31,281 nucleotides of DNA, taken from positions 1-31,281 of IMG/VR virus record IMGVR_UViG_3300049149_000003. One strand, written 5' to 3'. Positions 1-5,178 of this stretch are shown here, piece by piece; position 1 is the first letter of the stretch, and every line of letters starts with the position of its first letter. The notes beneath the pieces were generated by a model. It was not told the DNA's origin. It saw nothing but the letters and a program-made list of their open reading frames with translations, and made no database searches. The stretch is from a virus. The translations under genes and the position numbers were made by a program.

Positions 1-49
1 AATTCTTGCGCTGCCGCTTTGCCTCAGCCCATTTGAGCCTTGGTTCCAT
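1..49 (-). CDS. Partial gene of unknown function, cut by left edge
   Basis: An ATG at 49-47 on the minus strand opens a frame beginning MEPRLKWAEAKRQRKN that runs off the left end without a stop. It begins one base after the TAG stop (53-51) of the next gene to the right, so it continues the same leftward operon. The visible part is basic. Nothing can be said about function from 16 residues. Confidence 0.5.
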   Translation of the reverse strand, partial: MEPRLKWAEAKRQRKN

Positions 50-50
50 T

Positions 51-302
51 CTAGTGTTCGGTTCTCGTTTGTGGTGTTACGTCGTGTGCGTAGGCTTGAT
101 CGGCCACGATACGTAGCACGTCCATCATAATATGAGGAGGCAGGTTGCTGCACGAAGTCATGTTGGCAATGTCTGCGTTTTGCACTGCCAGTATGATGTA
201 GCCAAAGTTCTCGTGGCCACACTCATGTAGGTGAGCCACGAGTAGATCGGCACTGTGTGCTGCGTCTTCGACGAACTGTGGAGTAACGTTGTTGTGTGGC
301 AT
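51..302 (-). CDS. Hypothetical protein, 83 aa
   Basis: Not recognised. It is a small, mostly helical, His-rich protein with no signal peptide or membrane segment. The ATG overlaps the TGA stop of the upstream gene (TGATG at 304-300), and a GGAGA Shine-Dalgarno sequence sits about 7 bases ahead, so it is probably translationally coupled. It belongs to the far-left leftward operon. Typical of small accessory early phage genes, but no function is supported. Confidence 0.6.
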   Translation of the reverse strand: MPHNNVTPQFVEDAAHSADLLVAHLHECGHENFGYIILAVQNADIANMTSCSNLPPHIMMDVLRIVADQAYAHDVTPQTRTEH

Positions 303-550
303 CAGTCTGTCTCCGGCAGTTGGCCGTCTGTGTATGCGATGTAGCCTAGCACGAGTGCCAGTTCAGCGCACATCTCGGGTGTGAGAACAAGCGTTCCGTG
401 TCCTGCTGTGAGGTAGATGGAACGCTTGTCTGCGTGGAACTTGGCACGCCCGATAGAGCAGCCATTGCCGAGAGCATCATGGAAGCCACCTAGTATATCA
501 CCACTAGGCAACTTCATCCATTCCAACTTGAGGTGTTCCGACACACTCAT
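302..550 (-). CDS. Hypothetical protein, 82 aa
   Basis: Not recognised. The sequence starts MSVSEHLKLEWMKLPSGD and alternates short beta-like and helical stretches. The ATG at 550 has an AAGGA Shine-Dalgarno about 7 bases upstream. It overlaps the 3' end of the zinc-ribbon gene upstream by 47 bases. An internal Met at codon 12 would cut the overlap to 14 bases but lacks a better ribosome site. The stop is joined as TGATG to the next gene. Confidence 0.6.
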   Translation of the reverse strand: MSVSEHLKLEWMKLPSGDILGGFHDALGNGCSIGRAKFHADKRSIYLTAGHGTLVLTPEMCAELALVLGYIAYTDGQLPETD

Positions 551-821
551 TTGTGGTTCCTTGCATTACGGAGTTGAGAGCAGCGTGGAGTTTGTCTGTT
601 GTTCCTTTCATAACCTCCACTTGTTTACGACACTCTAGCAGACTGCTGACCAATTCGACTGGCACCTCGTATGTGCCCCATCTCTGGTTGCAGGCCATGC
701 ACCGTTTGCGTCTAAGACGCCATGCCCCGTCATGCCTACTGTCAATGGTGGCCACTGGACCTCGGTGACAGTTCGGGCATCGGGTTATAAAAGTCTGTGA
801 GTTGGCTGGCTGGTGTGTCAT
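504..821 (-). CDS. Small protein with NrdR-type zinc ribbon
   Basis: 105 aa. Residues 15-52 hold two CxxC knuckles (C15/C18 and C41/C44) separated by a basic stretch, with TIDSRHDGAWRLRRKRC and CNQRWGTYE. This closely follows the N-terminal zinc ribbon of the bacterial repressor NrdR (CPxC...DSR...RRRRxCxxCxxRFTTYE). The ATP-cone that completes NrdR is absent: a predicted helical, possibly coiled segment (about 55-90) follows instead. A DNA- or RNA-binding role is inferred from the ribbon only. The start has an AAAGGT Shine-Dalgarno 7 bases upstream. An exact TTCCACAWTGTGGAA palindrome lies about 120 bases ahead of the gene. Confidence 0.75.
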   Translation of the reverse strand: MTHQPANSQTFITRCPNCHRGPVATIDSRHDGAWRLRRKRCMACNQRWGTYEVPVELVSSLLECRKQVEVMKGTTDKLHAALNSVMQGTTNECVGTPQVGMDEVA

Positions 822-940
822 ATAGGATACCTTTGCTGCACCTGTCTGTTAGGTGAGGACGATTACAGCATATAGGTAGCCACTGATGGACTGGCACCTT
901 TGCGGCTTGCCAGTTGCACACAAGCATGAGAAGGATGCGT

Positions 941-955
941 TTCCACATTGTGGAA
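941..955. repeat. Palindrome P1, TTCCACATTGTGGAA (exact)
   Basis: Exact copy of the 15-bp core, with a full 17-bp TTT...AAA at 940-956. It lies in the gap between the HNH gene and the zinc-ribbon gene, directly after the hairpin at 962-980 in the leftward direction. The T-run after that hairpin merges into the left arm of the palindrome. Confidence 0.9.
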
Positions 956-961
956 AATCCG

Positions 962-980
962 CTACCTGATTGTCAGGCAG
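962..980 (-). terminator. Possible weak terminator hairpin after the HNH gene
   Basis: Read leftward, CTGCCTGA (980-973) and TCAGGTAG (969-962) form an 8-bp stem with one G-T pair and a CAA loop. GCGGATTTTCC follows, so the T-run is short and offset. It is placed about 30 bases after the HNH stop. Plausible as an attenuating terminator, not certain. Confidence 0.4.
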
Positions 981-1009
981 TTACCCGACTGCGCGCGACT
1001 TCGGCGCTC

Positions 1010-1462
1010 CTACTGAACGTCCTTATACGTTCGTCCGGTTGCGATTGCACTCACTGTCTCACGGCTCAAGGCGTATCGAGCGGCTACATCCTGTTGGGCC
1101 ATGCCCTGATCTAGCAGCCTACGGATGGCACGGACGACCGTGTGGGGTAGGCCCACCCGTTGGCGGCTAGTCATATCGTCCGAGTTGTCTTGGACGGTCC
1201 CTAGCCTCATGTGACGCCTGTTGCAGCACCCTATAGGGTAGCCCCCGTTGTCGCATGAGTGGAGGATCATCTGGTCAGGGGGTATAGGTGTCCCTTCGAC
1301 CAGTTCCCAGACCCAACGGTAAGCCATGGTGCGTCTACCGTTAGCCATAAAGTATGGGCGCCTGTCACGTTCACGTCCGCCCCAGGCGCCCGTCCATGGC
1401 CAGCACTCGTCTGGCCCACGCATCTCAATCGTCTTGAACACGTCGATGGGTTGGTTGGTCAT
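1010..1462 (-). CDS. HNH endonuclease with C-terminal HTH
   Basis: 150 aa. Residues 17-100 match the HNH_3 type of phage homing endonuclease: DECWPWTG near the start, NGRRTMAYRWVWELVEG, the first histidine in ILHSCDN (H68-D71), then CCNRRHMRLGTVQDNSDDM (N81, H84). The C-terminal part (about 105-146) is a helix-turn-helix with QQDVAARYALSRETVSAIATGRTY, a common DNA-binding tail in these enzymes. The expected role is sequence-specific cleavage of DNA and self-mobility, or a role near packaging. The start has a GAAG-rich site and overlaps the upstream gene by 38 bases. It is free-standing: no interrupted host gene or intron is visible next to it. Confidence 0.88.
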   Translation of the reverse strand: MTNQPIDVFKTIEMRGPDECWPWTGAWGGRERDRRPYFMANGRRTMAYRWVWELVEGTPIPPDQMILHSCDNGGYPIGCCNRRHMRLGTVQDNSDDMTSRQRVGLPHTVVRAIRRLLDQGMAQQDVAARYALSRETVSAIATGRTYKDVQ

Positions 1463-1637
1463 CTTCGATCTTCTTCCACAGCGTTAGTATAAAGCTGTGG
1501 GCGTGTTCTACAAGCTCCACGTATTCACGAGCAGGACGCTCATCGTGCATACCGACACCGAACTGCATAGTCATAGACAAACGATGCAGATGACTGCTGA
1601 TGTGCTTCACATCCTTGAGTAGCTTCTTCTTTGTCAT
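1425..1637 (-). CDS. Hypothetical protein, 70 aa, helical
   Basis: Not recognised. It begins MTKKKLLKDVKHISSHLHRLS and is predicted to be almost entirely helical. The ATG at 1637 is preferred over an upstream in-frame start at 1670, because GGAG lies 8 bases before it. Its 3' end overlaps the HNH gene by 38 bases, in a different frame. Confidence 0.6.
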   Translation of the reverse strand: MTKKKLLKDVKHISSHLHRLSMTMQFGVGMHDERPAREYVELVEHAHSFILTLWKKIEDDQPTHRRVQDD

Positions 1638-1692
1638 TGCATGTGCTCCACAAAGTAAAGGCACGGCCACCGAAAGTGACCGTGCCTACACG

Positions 1693-1908
1693 TTAGCGGT
1701 ATTTCCTAATCAATGCACCGATAGCTGGTGGTGTGACCTTGAAGGCACGAGCCAACATGGCCTGTGGGACACCTTCCACATTGTGGAGATGTAGTATCGC
1801 AGCATGTGCCTCCTTCGGTATCTTGTTGGGCACAGTCTTGGATGCGTCACTCTTTGGGAATGACCGACGGAACTTCGATAGGTCAAAGACCTTTGCAGTT
1901 CTTGGCAT
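1693..1908 (-). CDS. Small helix-turn-helix protein
   Basis: 71 aa. The basic N-terminus (RTAKVFDLSKFRRSFPK) is followed by helices that end in VPQAMLARAFKVTPPAIGALIRKY, which reads as a helix-turn-helix with the recognition helix at about 57-70. It is a plausible DNA-binding regulator. An AAGGGG Shine-Dalgarno lies 8 bases ahead of the ATG. The gene body contains a near-exact copy of the dispersed palindrome (1774-1788), read as LHNVE. It is one of the candidates for the palindrome binder, but that link is speculative. Confidence 0.7.
   Translation of the reverse strand: MPRTAKVFDLSKFRRSFPKSDASKTVPNKIPKEAHAAILHLHNVEGVPQAMLARAFKVTPPAIGALIRKYR
1774..1788. repeat. Palindrome P2, 14/15 match, inside HTH gene
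   Basis: TTCCACATTGTGGAG, with the last base changed. It lies within the coding region of the small helix-turn-helix gene, in the frame that reads L-H-N-V-E on the minus strand. Confidence 0.85.
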
Positions 1909-1912
1909 ATGC

Positions 1913-2131
1913 CTACCCCTTAGCAGACAGTTCTAGCATCTTTGCTGCACTCTCAAGCTCACGATTGAGGAAGAACAGCACTTCGACACAGGCATTGGTA
2001 GCTTCTTCTCCGGGCACGACATTCATTACCTTGTCCATGTGTTGGATGCAGCGTTTGATTGTCTCCATGCGCTTAGCAACCACCACACTCACTTCTCCTT
2101 TGAGGTGTGCAAGGTCATCTCGCTCTGGCAT
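1913..2131 (-). CDS. Hypothetical protein, 72 aa, helical
   Basis: Not recognised. Long amphipathic helices (LKGEVSVVVAKRMETIKRCI, then VEVLFFLNRELESAAKML) suggest a small helical bundle. Two close in-frame ATGs exist at 2137 and 2131. The second is chosen because AGGAG sits 6 bases before it, whereas it nearly abuts the first. The 2137 ATG would overlap the upstream stop as ATGA. The gene is part of the leftward operon. Confidence 0.65.
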   Translation of the reverse strand: MPERDDLAHLKGEVSVVVAKRMETIKRCIQHMDKVMNVVPGEEATNACVEVLFFLNRELESAAKMLELSAKG

Positions 2132-2133
2132 TA

Positions 2134-2424
2134 TCATCTCCTGATTTCGTCATCGCTTGGTCGCACCTTGAAGACTTCATCGCCTTCATCGAACCGTGTC
2201 TCGTAGCGCATAATGGTTCCGTCATTATGCACTTCGAGAAACGATCCGTGTATATAGTCACGTGTGGCTAGCCATACTCTCCATCCGTAGTCTAGCCGTT
2301 GCAGCCTCATTAGGCGTGTCCCAGGCTGAAGCTGAATTGTTGTCTGTCCTTCAGTCAGCCTGGAACGCGCACGCTCATACTCAGCGAATGCCTCCAACAA
2401 TCGCTGTTGTCTGTCAGCAGTCAC
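2134..2424 (-). CDS. Hypothetical protein, 96 aa
   Basis: Not recognised. An N-terminal helix (RQQRLLEAFAEYERARSRL) is followed by a beta-rich part (YGWRVWLATRDYIHGSFLEVHNDGTIMRYE). The start is a GTG at 2424, since an in-frame stop lies just upstream. No clear Shine-Dalgarno is present, so translation may depend on coupling with the overlapping upstream frame ending at 2414. Confidence 0.6.
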   Translation of the reverse strand: MTADRQQRLLEAFAEYERARSRLTEGQTTIQLQPGTRLMRLQRLDYGWRVWLATRDYIHGSFLEVHNDGTIMRYETRFDEGDEVFKVRPSDDEIRR

Positions 2425-2620
2425 TCACACGACCCATGTAGCAGATGTTAGAGGTTGTGTGATCGACGTATGGACCAGATGGCAATTTCCACAATGTGGA
2501 AATAACCCACCACGAAGCCCACAACCAGAATGCACAAGCTACGAATGCGAGAACCAGTTCGTGAACCAGTGTCTCGTGTAGTTCGGCGTCTGGTTTGTTG
2601 GAGTATCGCCACCTAAGCAC
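2414..2620 (-). CDS. Possible small membrane protein, 68 aa
   Basis: The frame encodes one strongly hydrophobic segment, LVLAFVACAFWLWASWWVIS (about residues 22-41), flanked by polar ends, so a single-pass membrane protein is likely if it is expressed. The GTG at 2620 overlaps the upstream stop by 8 bases. A TTG at 2650 is the alternative. Neither has a convincing Shine-Dalgarno. In support, it overlaps the next gene, whose GTG start needs coupling. Against it, an exact palindrome copy lies inside, as such copies mostly lie between genes. Without this gene the gap would be 188 bases. Confidence 0.4.
   Translation of the reverse strand: MLRWRYSNKPDAELHETLVHELVLAFVACAFWLWASWWVISTLWKLPSGPYVDHTTSNICYMGRVSDC
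2487..2501. repeat. Palindrome P3, TTCCACAATGTGGAA (exact)
   Basis: Exact 15-bp core with a full 17-bp version at 2486-2502. It lies 63 bases ahead of the gene starting at 2424, either in an intergenic gap or inside the doubtful small membrane-protein frame. Confidence 0.9.
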
Positions 2621-2927
2621 GACGACGTGCCGGTGTCTTGCGCGTACCAATTGCAGACGCAGGCGGCTGTTTCATAAACTGCCAGATGCGGATGTTGAGG
2701 AACTCCTCCTCAGACATCCGATACGTGCTCTTGTAGTGGTTGCTGCCGATGATGACATACAGCCAATACACAGGACGACCGAAGTCATCTGTTGGTGGTG
2801 AGGCTTCATTAGCCAAGAAGCCGAAGTCACGAACGAGAACAGGCTCTACTGCTCTGTAGGCTGTCTCGTATACGTCCGCGGACACTGCGTTAAGCATGAT
2901 GTTATGCGGACTAGCCATGTCTATCAT
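2613..2927 (-). CDS. Hypothetical protein, 104 aa
   Basis: Not recognised. It contains YWLYVIIGSNHYKSTYRMSEEEFLNIRIWQFMKQPP and a basic tail (RKTPARRRA). The start at 2927 has GTAGGAG 5 bases ahead, in which the TAG is also the stop of the upstream gene. This tight arrangement indicates coupled translation within the leftward operon. Confidence 0.65.
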   Translation of the reverse strand: MIDMASPHNIMLNAVSADVYETAYRAVEPVLVRDFGFLANEASPPTDDFGRPVYWLYVIIGSNHYKSTYRMSEEEFLNIRIWQFMKQPPASAIGTRKTPARRRA

Positions 2928-2935
2928 AGGAACTC

Positions 2936-3130
2936 CTACGGTTCCGAATTAAACTCCTTGCACTTGATGCGTGCAGCCGCAAGTGCAATTTGGCGAGGGT
3001 GTAACTCATCTACAGGATGAGCACTGAGGGTCTTTCTTGTCTCCACGTCATAGCATTCGTATCCGGTCAGCTTCCCCCGGTTGATGGTGGACCTGATCTG
3101 AACACGTAGTCGTGGTGACTTGCGTTGCAT
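2936..3130 (-). CDS. Hypothetical basic protein, 64 aa
   Basis: Not recognised. It is small and basic, starting MQRKSPRLRVQIRSTINRGK. A strong GGAGAGGAC ribosome site precedes the ATG. It is separated from the next upstream gene by a 121-base gap that carries an exact palindrome copy. Confidence 0.6.
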   Translation of the reverse strand: MQRKSPRLRVQIRSTINRGKLTGYECYDVETRKTLSAHPVDELHPRQIALAAARIKCKEFNSEP

Positions 3131-3223
3131 GTGTCCTCTCCGTTGCGGTTTCTTTATTGCTAATCCAATCGCAACTATCCTTTACTATGATGTTATGCCC
3201 TGCTAACGAACGCAGGTGAATGC

Positions 3224-3238
3224 TTCCACAATGTGGAA
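3224..3238. repeat. Palindrome P4, TTCCACAATGTGGAA (exact)
   Basis: Exact core in the 121-base gap between the leftward genes ending at 3252 and starting at 3130. No clear sigma70 promoter accompanies it. Confidence 0.9.
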
Positions 3239-3251
3239 ACATCCATATGCG

Positions 3252-3584
3252 TTAGTTCTCGAAGTTGGGGATAATAGTCTGACGCTCGCTGATCTCGAAG
3301 CCTTCCGTGTCCTCATTAGCCATTGGCATCAGTGCGCTGACGAGGATACGTGAGATGTCAGTGGTGCCAGCAGGCACGTTGGTCACGACTATCACATCCG
3401 AGTTCTCAATAGATGTGAGGTCGCTGTCCTCGTGATACTTGATTGGCATGGCAATGATGAACACAGCAGTTGTTGGTGGTGTGCTCATGTTTGTGCCGTT
3501 GACCACCTTGTGTGCATACGCAGTGAGTTCTGTCATTATGCGGTTGCCTTCTTCGAGTTCTATCTCGAACAGTGGCTTGAACAT
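3252..3584 (-). CDS. Hypothetical protein, 110 aa
   Basis: Not recognised. The beta-rich middle (TAVFIIAMPIKYHED, SDVIVVTNVPAG) could form a small alpha/beta fold. The ATG at 3584 has AGGAAG 5 bases ahead. An internal ATG at codon 17 is also preceded by AAGAAGG, so a shorter product is possible. It is the first full-length gene of the far-left operon, after the 19-codon frame. Confidence 0.65.
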   Translation of the reverse strand: MFKPLFEIELEEGNRIMTELTAYAHKVVNGTNMSTPPTTAVFIIAMPIKYHEDSDLTSIENSDVIVVTNVPAGTTDISRILVSALMPMANEDTEGFEISERQTIIPNFEN

Positions 3585-3608
3585 GCTTTCTTCCTAGTAG
3601 CAGTTGAT

Positions 3609-3668
3609 CTACTCGTCTGCTTCGGCAAGCACATCCGTGATCTTCTCGCGTAGCTCTTTCTCATCCAT
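3609..3668 (-). CDS. Very short ORF, 19 aa, at head of left operon
   Basis: MDEKELREKITDVLAEADE, an acidic amphipathic helix, with a good AAAGGAC Shine-Dalgarno about 7 bases upstream. It is the first translatable frame after the strong leftward promoter at 3736-3764 and follows a degenerate palindrome directly. It could be a leader peptide or a real micro-protein. Size alone prevents a firmer call. Confidence 0.5.
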   Translation of the reverse strand: MDEKELREKITDVLAEADE

Positions 3669-3679
3669 GTGTAAGTCCT

Positions 3680-3694
3680 TTCTACATTGTGGAG
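3680..3694. repeat. Palindrome P5, degenerate (13/15)
   Basis: TTCTACATTGTGGAG, with two changes from the core. It lies about 35-50 bases downstream of the predicted start of the left operon transcript and abuts the AAAGGAC ribosome site of the 19-codon frame. An operator or leader-hairpin role is suggested by position. Confidence 0.75.
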
Positions 3695-3735
3695 AGATAT
3701 GAACTACTCATTCCCTCTCATGTTATTATCTTTCT

Positions 3736-3764
3736 ATTATATACCATTTTGGACCGTTTGTCAA
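3736..3764 (-). promoter_or_regulatory. Consensus sigma70 promoter of the left operon
   Basis: On the minus strand, TTGACA (3764-3759), a 17-base spacer and TATAAT (3741-3736) form a perfect consensus promoter. The predicted start is near 3729, about 60 bases before the 19-codon frame. It should give strong host-polymerase transcription of the leftward genes from 3668 to the left edge. Confidence 0.88.
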
Positions 3765-3769
3765 GTCGG

Positions 3770-4014
3770 TCTACGCATAAATCCGGTTCCAAAATGCTTC
3801 TGGATCAGTGAGTTAAGCCCAAAAGTTTATAAGTATTTGCGTGAGAGCCAGGGCCGGGCAGCCAGACGTGGCTTGCTTCGCGGCCTTGCCTTAGCGATCT
3901 TACGGCACTTTATCGTGCCGATGTGTCCCGTATTGTATGTCAGTCGCAGTCAGTCGCTCGTACGCCCGTAGTCGCCCGTAGTCGCCCGTATTGCGTGCGC
4001 CTTCGGCGCGCTTG
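3770..4014. other. Gene-free structured region with short tandem repeat
   Basis: No gene is seen. The region holds an inverted repeat CGGCAC/GTGCCG (3903-3908 and 3915-3920), three adjacent 10-bp units ending GCCCGTA (3961-3990), and a GCGCC/GGCGC hairpin (3997-4009). It is flanked on one side by the AT-rich promoter stretch (3721-3760) and on the other by an exact palindrome. Iteron-like repeats plus AT-rich DNA could mark an origin or an untranslated RNA. Neither is proven. Confidence 0.45.
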
Positions 4015-4015
4015 T

Positions 4016-4030
4016 TTCCACATTGTGGAA
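4016..4030. repeat. Palindrome P6, TTCCACATTGTGGAA (exact)
   Basis: Exact core, located 11-25 bases after the terminator at 4041-4068 in the leftward direction, at the boundary between two transcription units. Confidence 0.9.
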
Positions 4031-4040
4031 CGGGCACAAG

Positions 4041-4068
4041 AAAAGCCCCGACCATTGCTGGCCGGGGC
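4041..4068 (-). terminator. Rho-independent terminator
   Basis: Read leftward, GCCCCGGCC...GGTCGGGGC forms a GC-rich stem (4068-4060 with 4053-4045, one mismatch) with a short loop, followed by TTTTCTTG. It lies 8 bases after the stop of the gene at 4076-4288 and closes that operon. Confidence 0.88.
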
Positions 4069-4075
4069 TGGTAGC

Positions 4076-4288
4076 CTACTTGATGCTGATTAGGATGCCG
4101 TCACGCAGGATGCCTTCGGCATACCACTTGTGCGGCTTAGGATAGTGCGGCCCTTCCAGATACACCTTGCCATCCTTTGGCAGTGTGCTAGCGAACGGGC
4201 CAGGCTGATAGCAGGTCACACGCACGCCCAACTTGATAGCGTCACGCAATGCCTTCTTGGATTGATAGTCGTAATGAGTATATGCCAT
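4076..4288 (-). CDS. Hypothetical protein, 70 aa (phage/plasmid type)
   Basis: The sequence has VRVTCYQPGPF and KVYLEGPHYPKPHKWYAEGILRDG. I recall this pattern from small uncharacterised proteins of proteobacterial phages and plasmids; no activity is known to me. The start at 4288 overlaps the upstream TAA stop (TAATG), with GAGG six bases ahead, so it is coupled. An earlier in-frame start would lie inside the upstream gene and is not needed. A strong terminator follows. Confidence 0.7.
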   Translation of the reverse strand: MAYTHYDYQSKKALRDAIKLGVRVTCYQPGPFASTLPKDGKVYLEGPHYPKPHKWYAEGILRDGILISIK

Positions 4289-4542
4289 TACGGCCTCACC
4301 AGCACGATGTTGCCGCAAGACAACTCGATGCGGAGTGCAGACAGGCGAGTGACTGCCTCGCTGGCCACTGTTGCCAATGTCAGCAAGTGTGCTCGGTGAC
4401 GCGGATCGTGCGTCAAGTGTGCGTTGGCGTGGTAGCGTGCGGCATGTGCACGTTCCTGGGCAATGGCCGCATCGAGATAGAGCAGAGCATCATCCCGATT
4501 GGGAATGTAGCTTCTATACATACGCTTACCGTTCTTGCGCAT
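4288..4542 (-). CDS. Hypothetical protein, 84 aa, helical
   Basis: Not recognised. The basic N-terminus (MRKNGKRMYRSYIPNRDDA) is followed by helices rich in Ala and His (LDAAIAQERAHAARYHANAHLTHDPRHRAHLLTLATVASEAV). Two in-frame ATGs exist at 4551 and 4542. The second is preferred because the GAGGA site abuts the first but is 9 bases from the second. It is coupled to the downstream gene by TAATG. Confidence 0.65.
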   Translation of the reverse strand: MRKNGKRMYRSYIPNRDDALLYLDAAIAQERAHAARYHANAHLTHDPRHRAHLLTLATVASEAVTRLSALRIELSCGNIVLVRP

Positions 4543-4693
4543 TACATTCATTCCTCATGTTTGAGCGCATGGTGGCATGGTCGATTAGGCATCCGTCTTT
4601 GTCTCGTATGGCCACCCATATGCCAGCGGGAGACCAGTAGCGATAGCGAGTGCGGATGTAATGCTCGCTACTCCGATTTAGAGAGTATAGCAT
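4526..4693 (-). CDS. Doubtful small protein, 55 aa
   Basis: The frame encodes a plausible small protein (YIRTRYRYWSPAGIWVAIRD, then DHATMRSN), which could be the first gene of the 4076-4693 unit. However, the only ATG, at 4693, has no ribosome site and lies inside the -10/-35 region of the candidate promoter 4684-4712. Either the start or the promoter is misassigned, or the frame is not translated. Confidence 0.35.
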   Translation of the reverse strand: MLYSLNRSSEHYIRTRYRYWSPAGIWVAIRDKDGCLIDHATMRSNMRNECNAQER

Positions 4694-4712
4694 CAATGGT
4701 TTGATTTGGCAA
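4684..4712 (-). promoter_or_regulatory. Candidate sigma70 promoter
   Basis: On the minus strand, TTGCCA (4712-4707), a 17-base spacer and TATACT (4689-4684). It would drive the short operon ending at terminator 4041-4068, with a start near 4677. Confidence 0.6.
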
Positions 4713-4715
4713 CTA

Positions 4716-4743
4716 TGGGCATGGCACCATTGCACCATGCCCA
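4716..4743 (-). terminator. Hairpin after the 4756-5031 gene, no T-run
   Basis: A perfect 9-bp stem, TGGGCATGG/CCATGCCCA (4716-4724 and 4735-4743), with a 10-base loop, lies 13 bases past the stop. The following bases lack a T-run, so it may be a weak terminator or an mRNA-end protecting hairpin. Confidence 0.45.
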
Positions 4744-4755
4744 CAGTCACCACCA

Positions 4756-5031
4756 TCACGGCTGATCCTGGTCAAAGTAACCAGCGATCACACGCACACG
4801 GCATGGTATGCCTTGCACGTATTCCATATGTTGGGCGAATGCCATGCTGTAGCGCCGTGTCATGTATGCCAGCGCATAGTGCCACGCACCATCGCTGTAA
4901 TACTCTGTCACGTAGCCATCGGCACTCATCCAGTCTGCATCGACTAGCGGATACTGTTTAACTGCCACTCTGCTATCAGCGAGTGACGTATGCGCGGCGC
5001 GGATTGCGTCGCGTTGACGAGCCGTTGACAT
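4756..5031 (-). CDS. Hypothetical protein, 91 aa
   Basis: Not recognised. It starts MSTARQRDAIRAAHTSLADSRVAVKQYPLV and contains aromatic-rich YVTEYYSDGAWHYALAYMTRRYSMAF. The ATG at 5031 is chosen because upstream in-frame starts would place the palindrome at 5077-5091 inside the protein. AAAGG lies 13 bases ahead, somewhat far. It stands alone between a terminator and a hairpin. Confidence 0.6.
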   Translation of the reverse strand: MSTARQRDAIRAAHTSLADSRVAVKQYPLVDADWMSADGYVTEYYSDGAWHYALAYMTRRYSMAFAQHMEYVQGIPCRVRVIAGYFDQDQP

Positions 5032-5076
5032 GGTTGCGTTGCGCCTTTGCTTGCTTGCTGTGACTGCGCCAGTTCT

Positions 5077-5091
5077 TTCCACAATGTGGAA
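5077..5091. repeat. Palindrome P7, TTCCACAATGTGGAA (exact)
   Basis: Exact core with a full 17-bp version at 5076-5092. It lies about 50 bases ahead of the gene starting at 5031 and downstream (leftward) of the terminator at 5142-5172, so again at a transcription-unit boundary. Confidence 0.9.
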
Positions 5092-5141
5092 ACAACGGGC
5101 ACGCTCCGTTGTCGTTGTATCCAATAGGACATAACGGTATG

Positions 5142-5172
5142 CAAAAGAAAGCGGGGCATTGCTGCCCCGCTT
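5142..5172 (-). terminator. Rho-independent terminator
   Basis: Read leftward, AAGCGGGGC (5172-5164) and GCCCCGCTT (5157-5149) form a perfect 9-bp stem with a 6-base loop, followed by TCTTTTG. It begins 7 bases after the stop of the 341-residue gene. Confidence 0.92.
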
Positions 5173-5178
5173 GTCTTG

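Noticed and set aside
742-948. Minus-strand frame of 68 codons with four Cys, starting with the ATG inside palindrome P1
   Set aside because: Neither its first ATG nor the next one (927) has a ribosome site, and it overlaps the well-supported zinc-ribbon gene by 80 bases. Several spurious frames start at the ATGTGG created by the palindrome itself.
3687-3971. Plus-strand frame in the 3.7-4.0 kb gap
   Set aside because: It runs over the consensus leftward promoter and the repeats, and its start arises from the TGTGG of a palindrome copy. No ribosome site is seen.
3941-3990. Possible CRISPR-like array
   Set aside because: The repeat units are only 10 bp, directly adjacent and without spacers. 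This is a short tandem repeat, not a CRISPR array.
3770-4014. Possible tRNA gene
   Set aside because: No cloverleaf with a T-loop GGTTCRA-type box or matching acceptor stem could be traced. Only simple hairpins are present.
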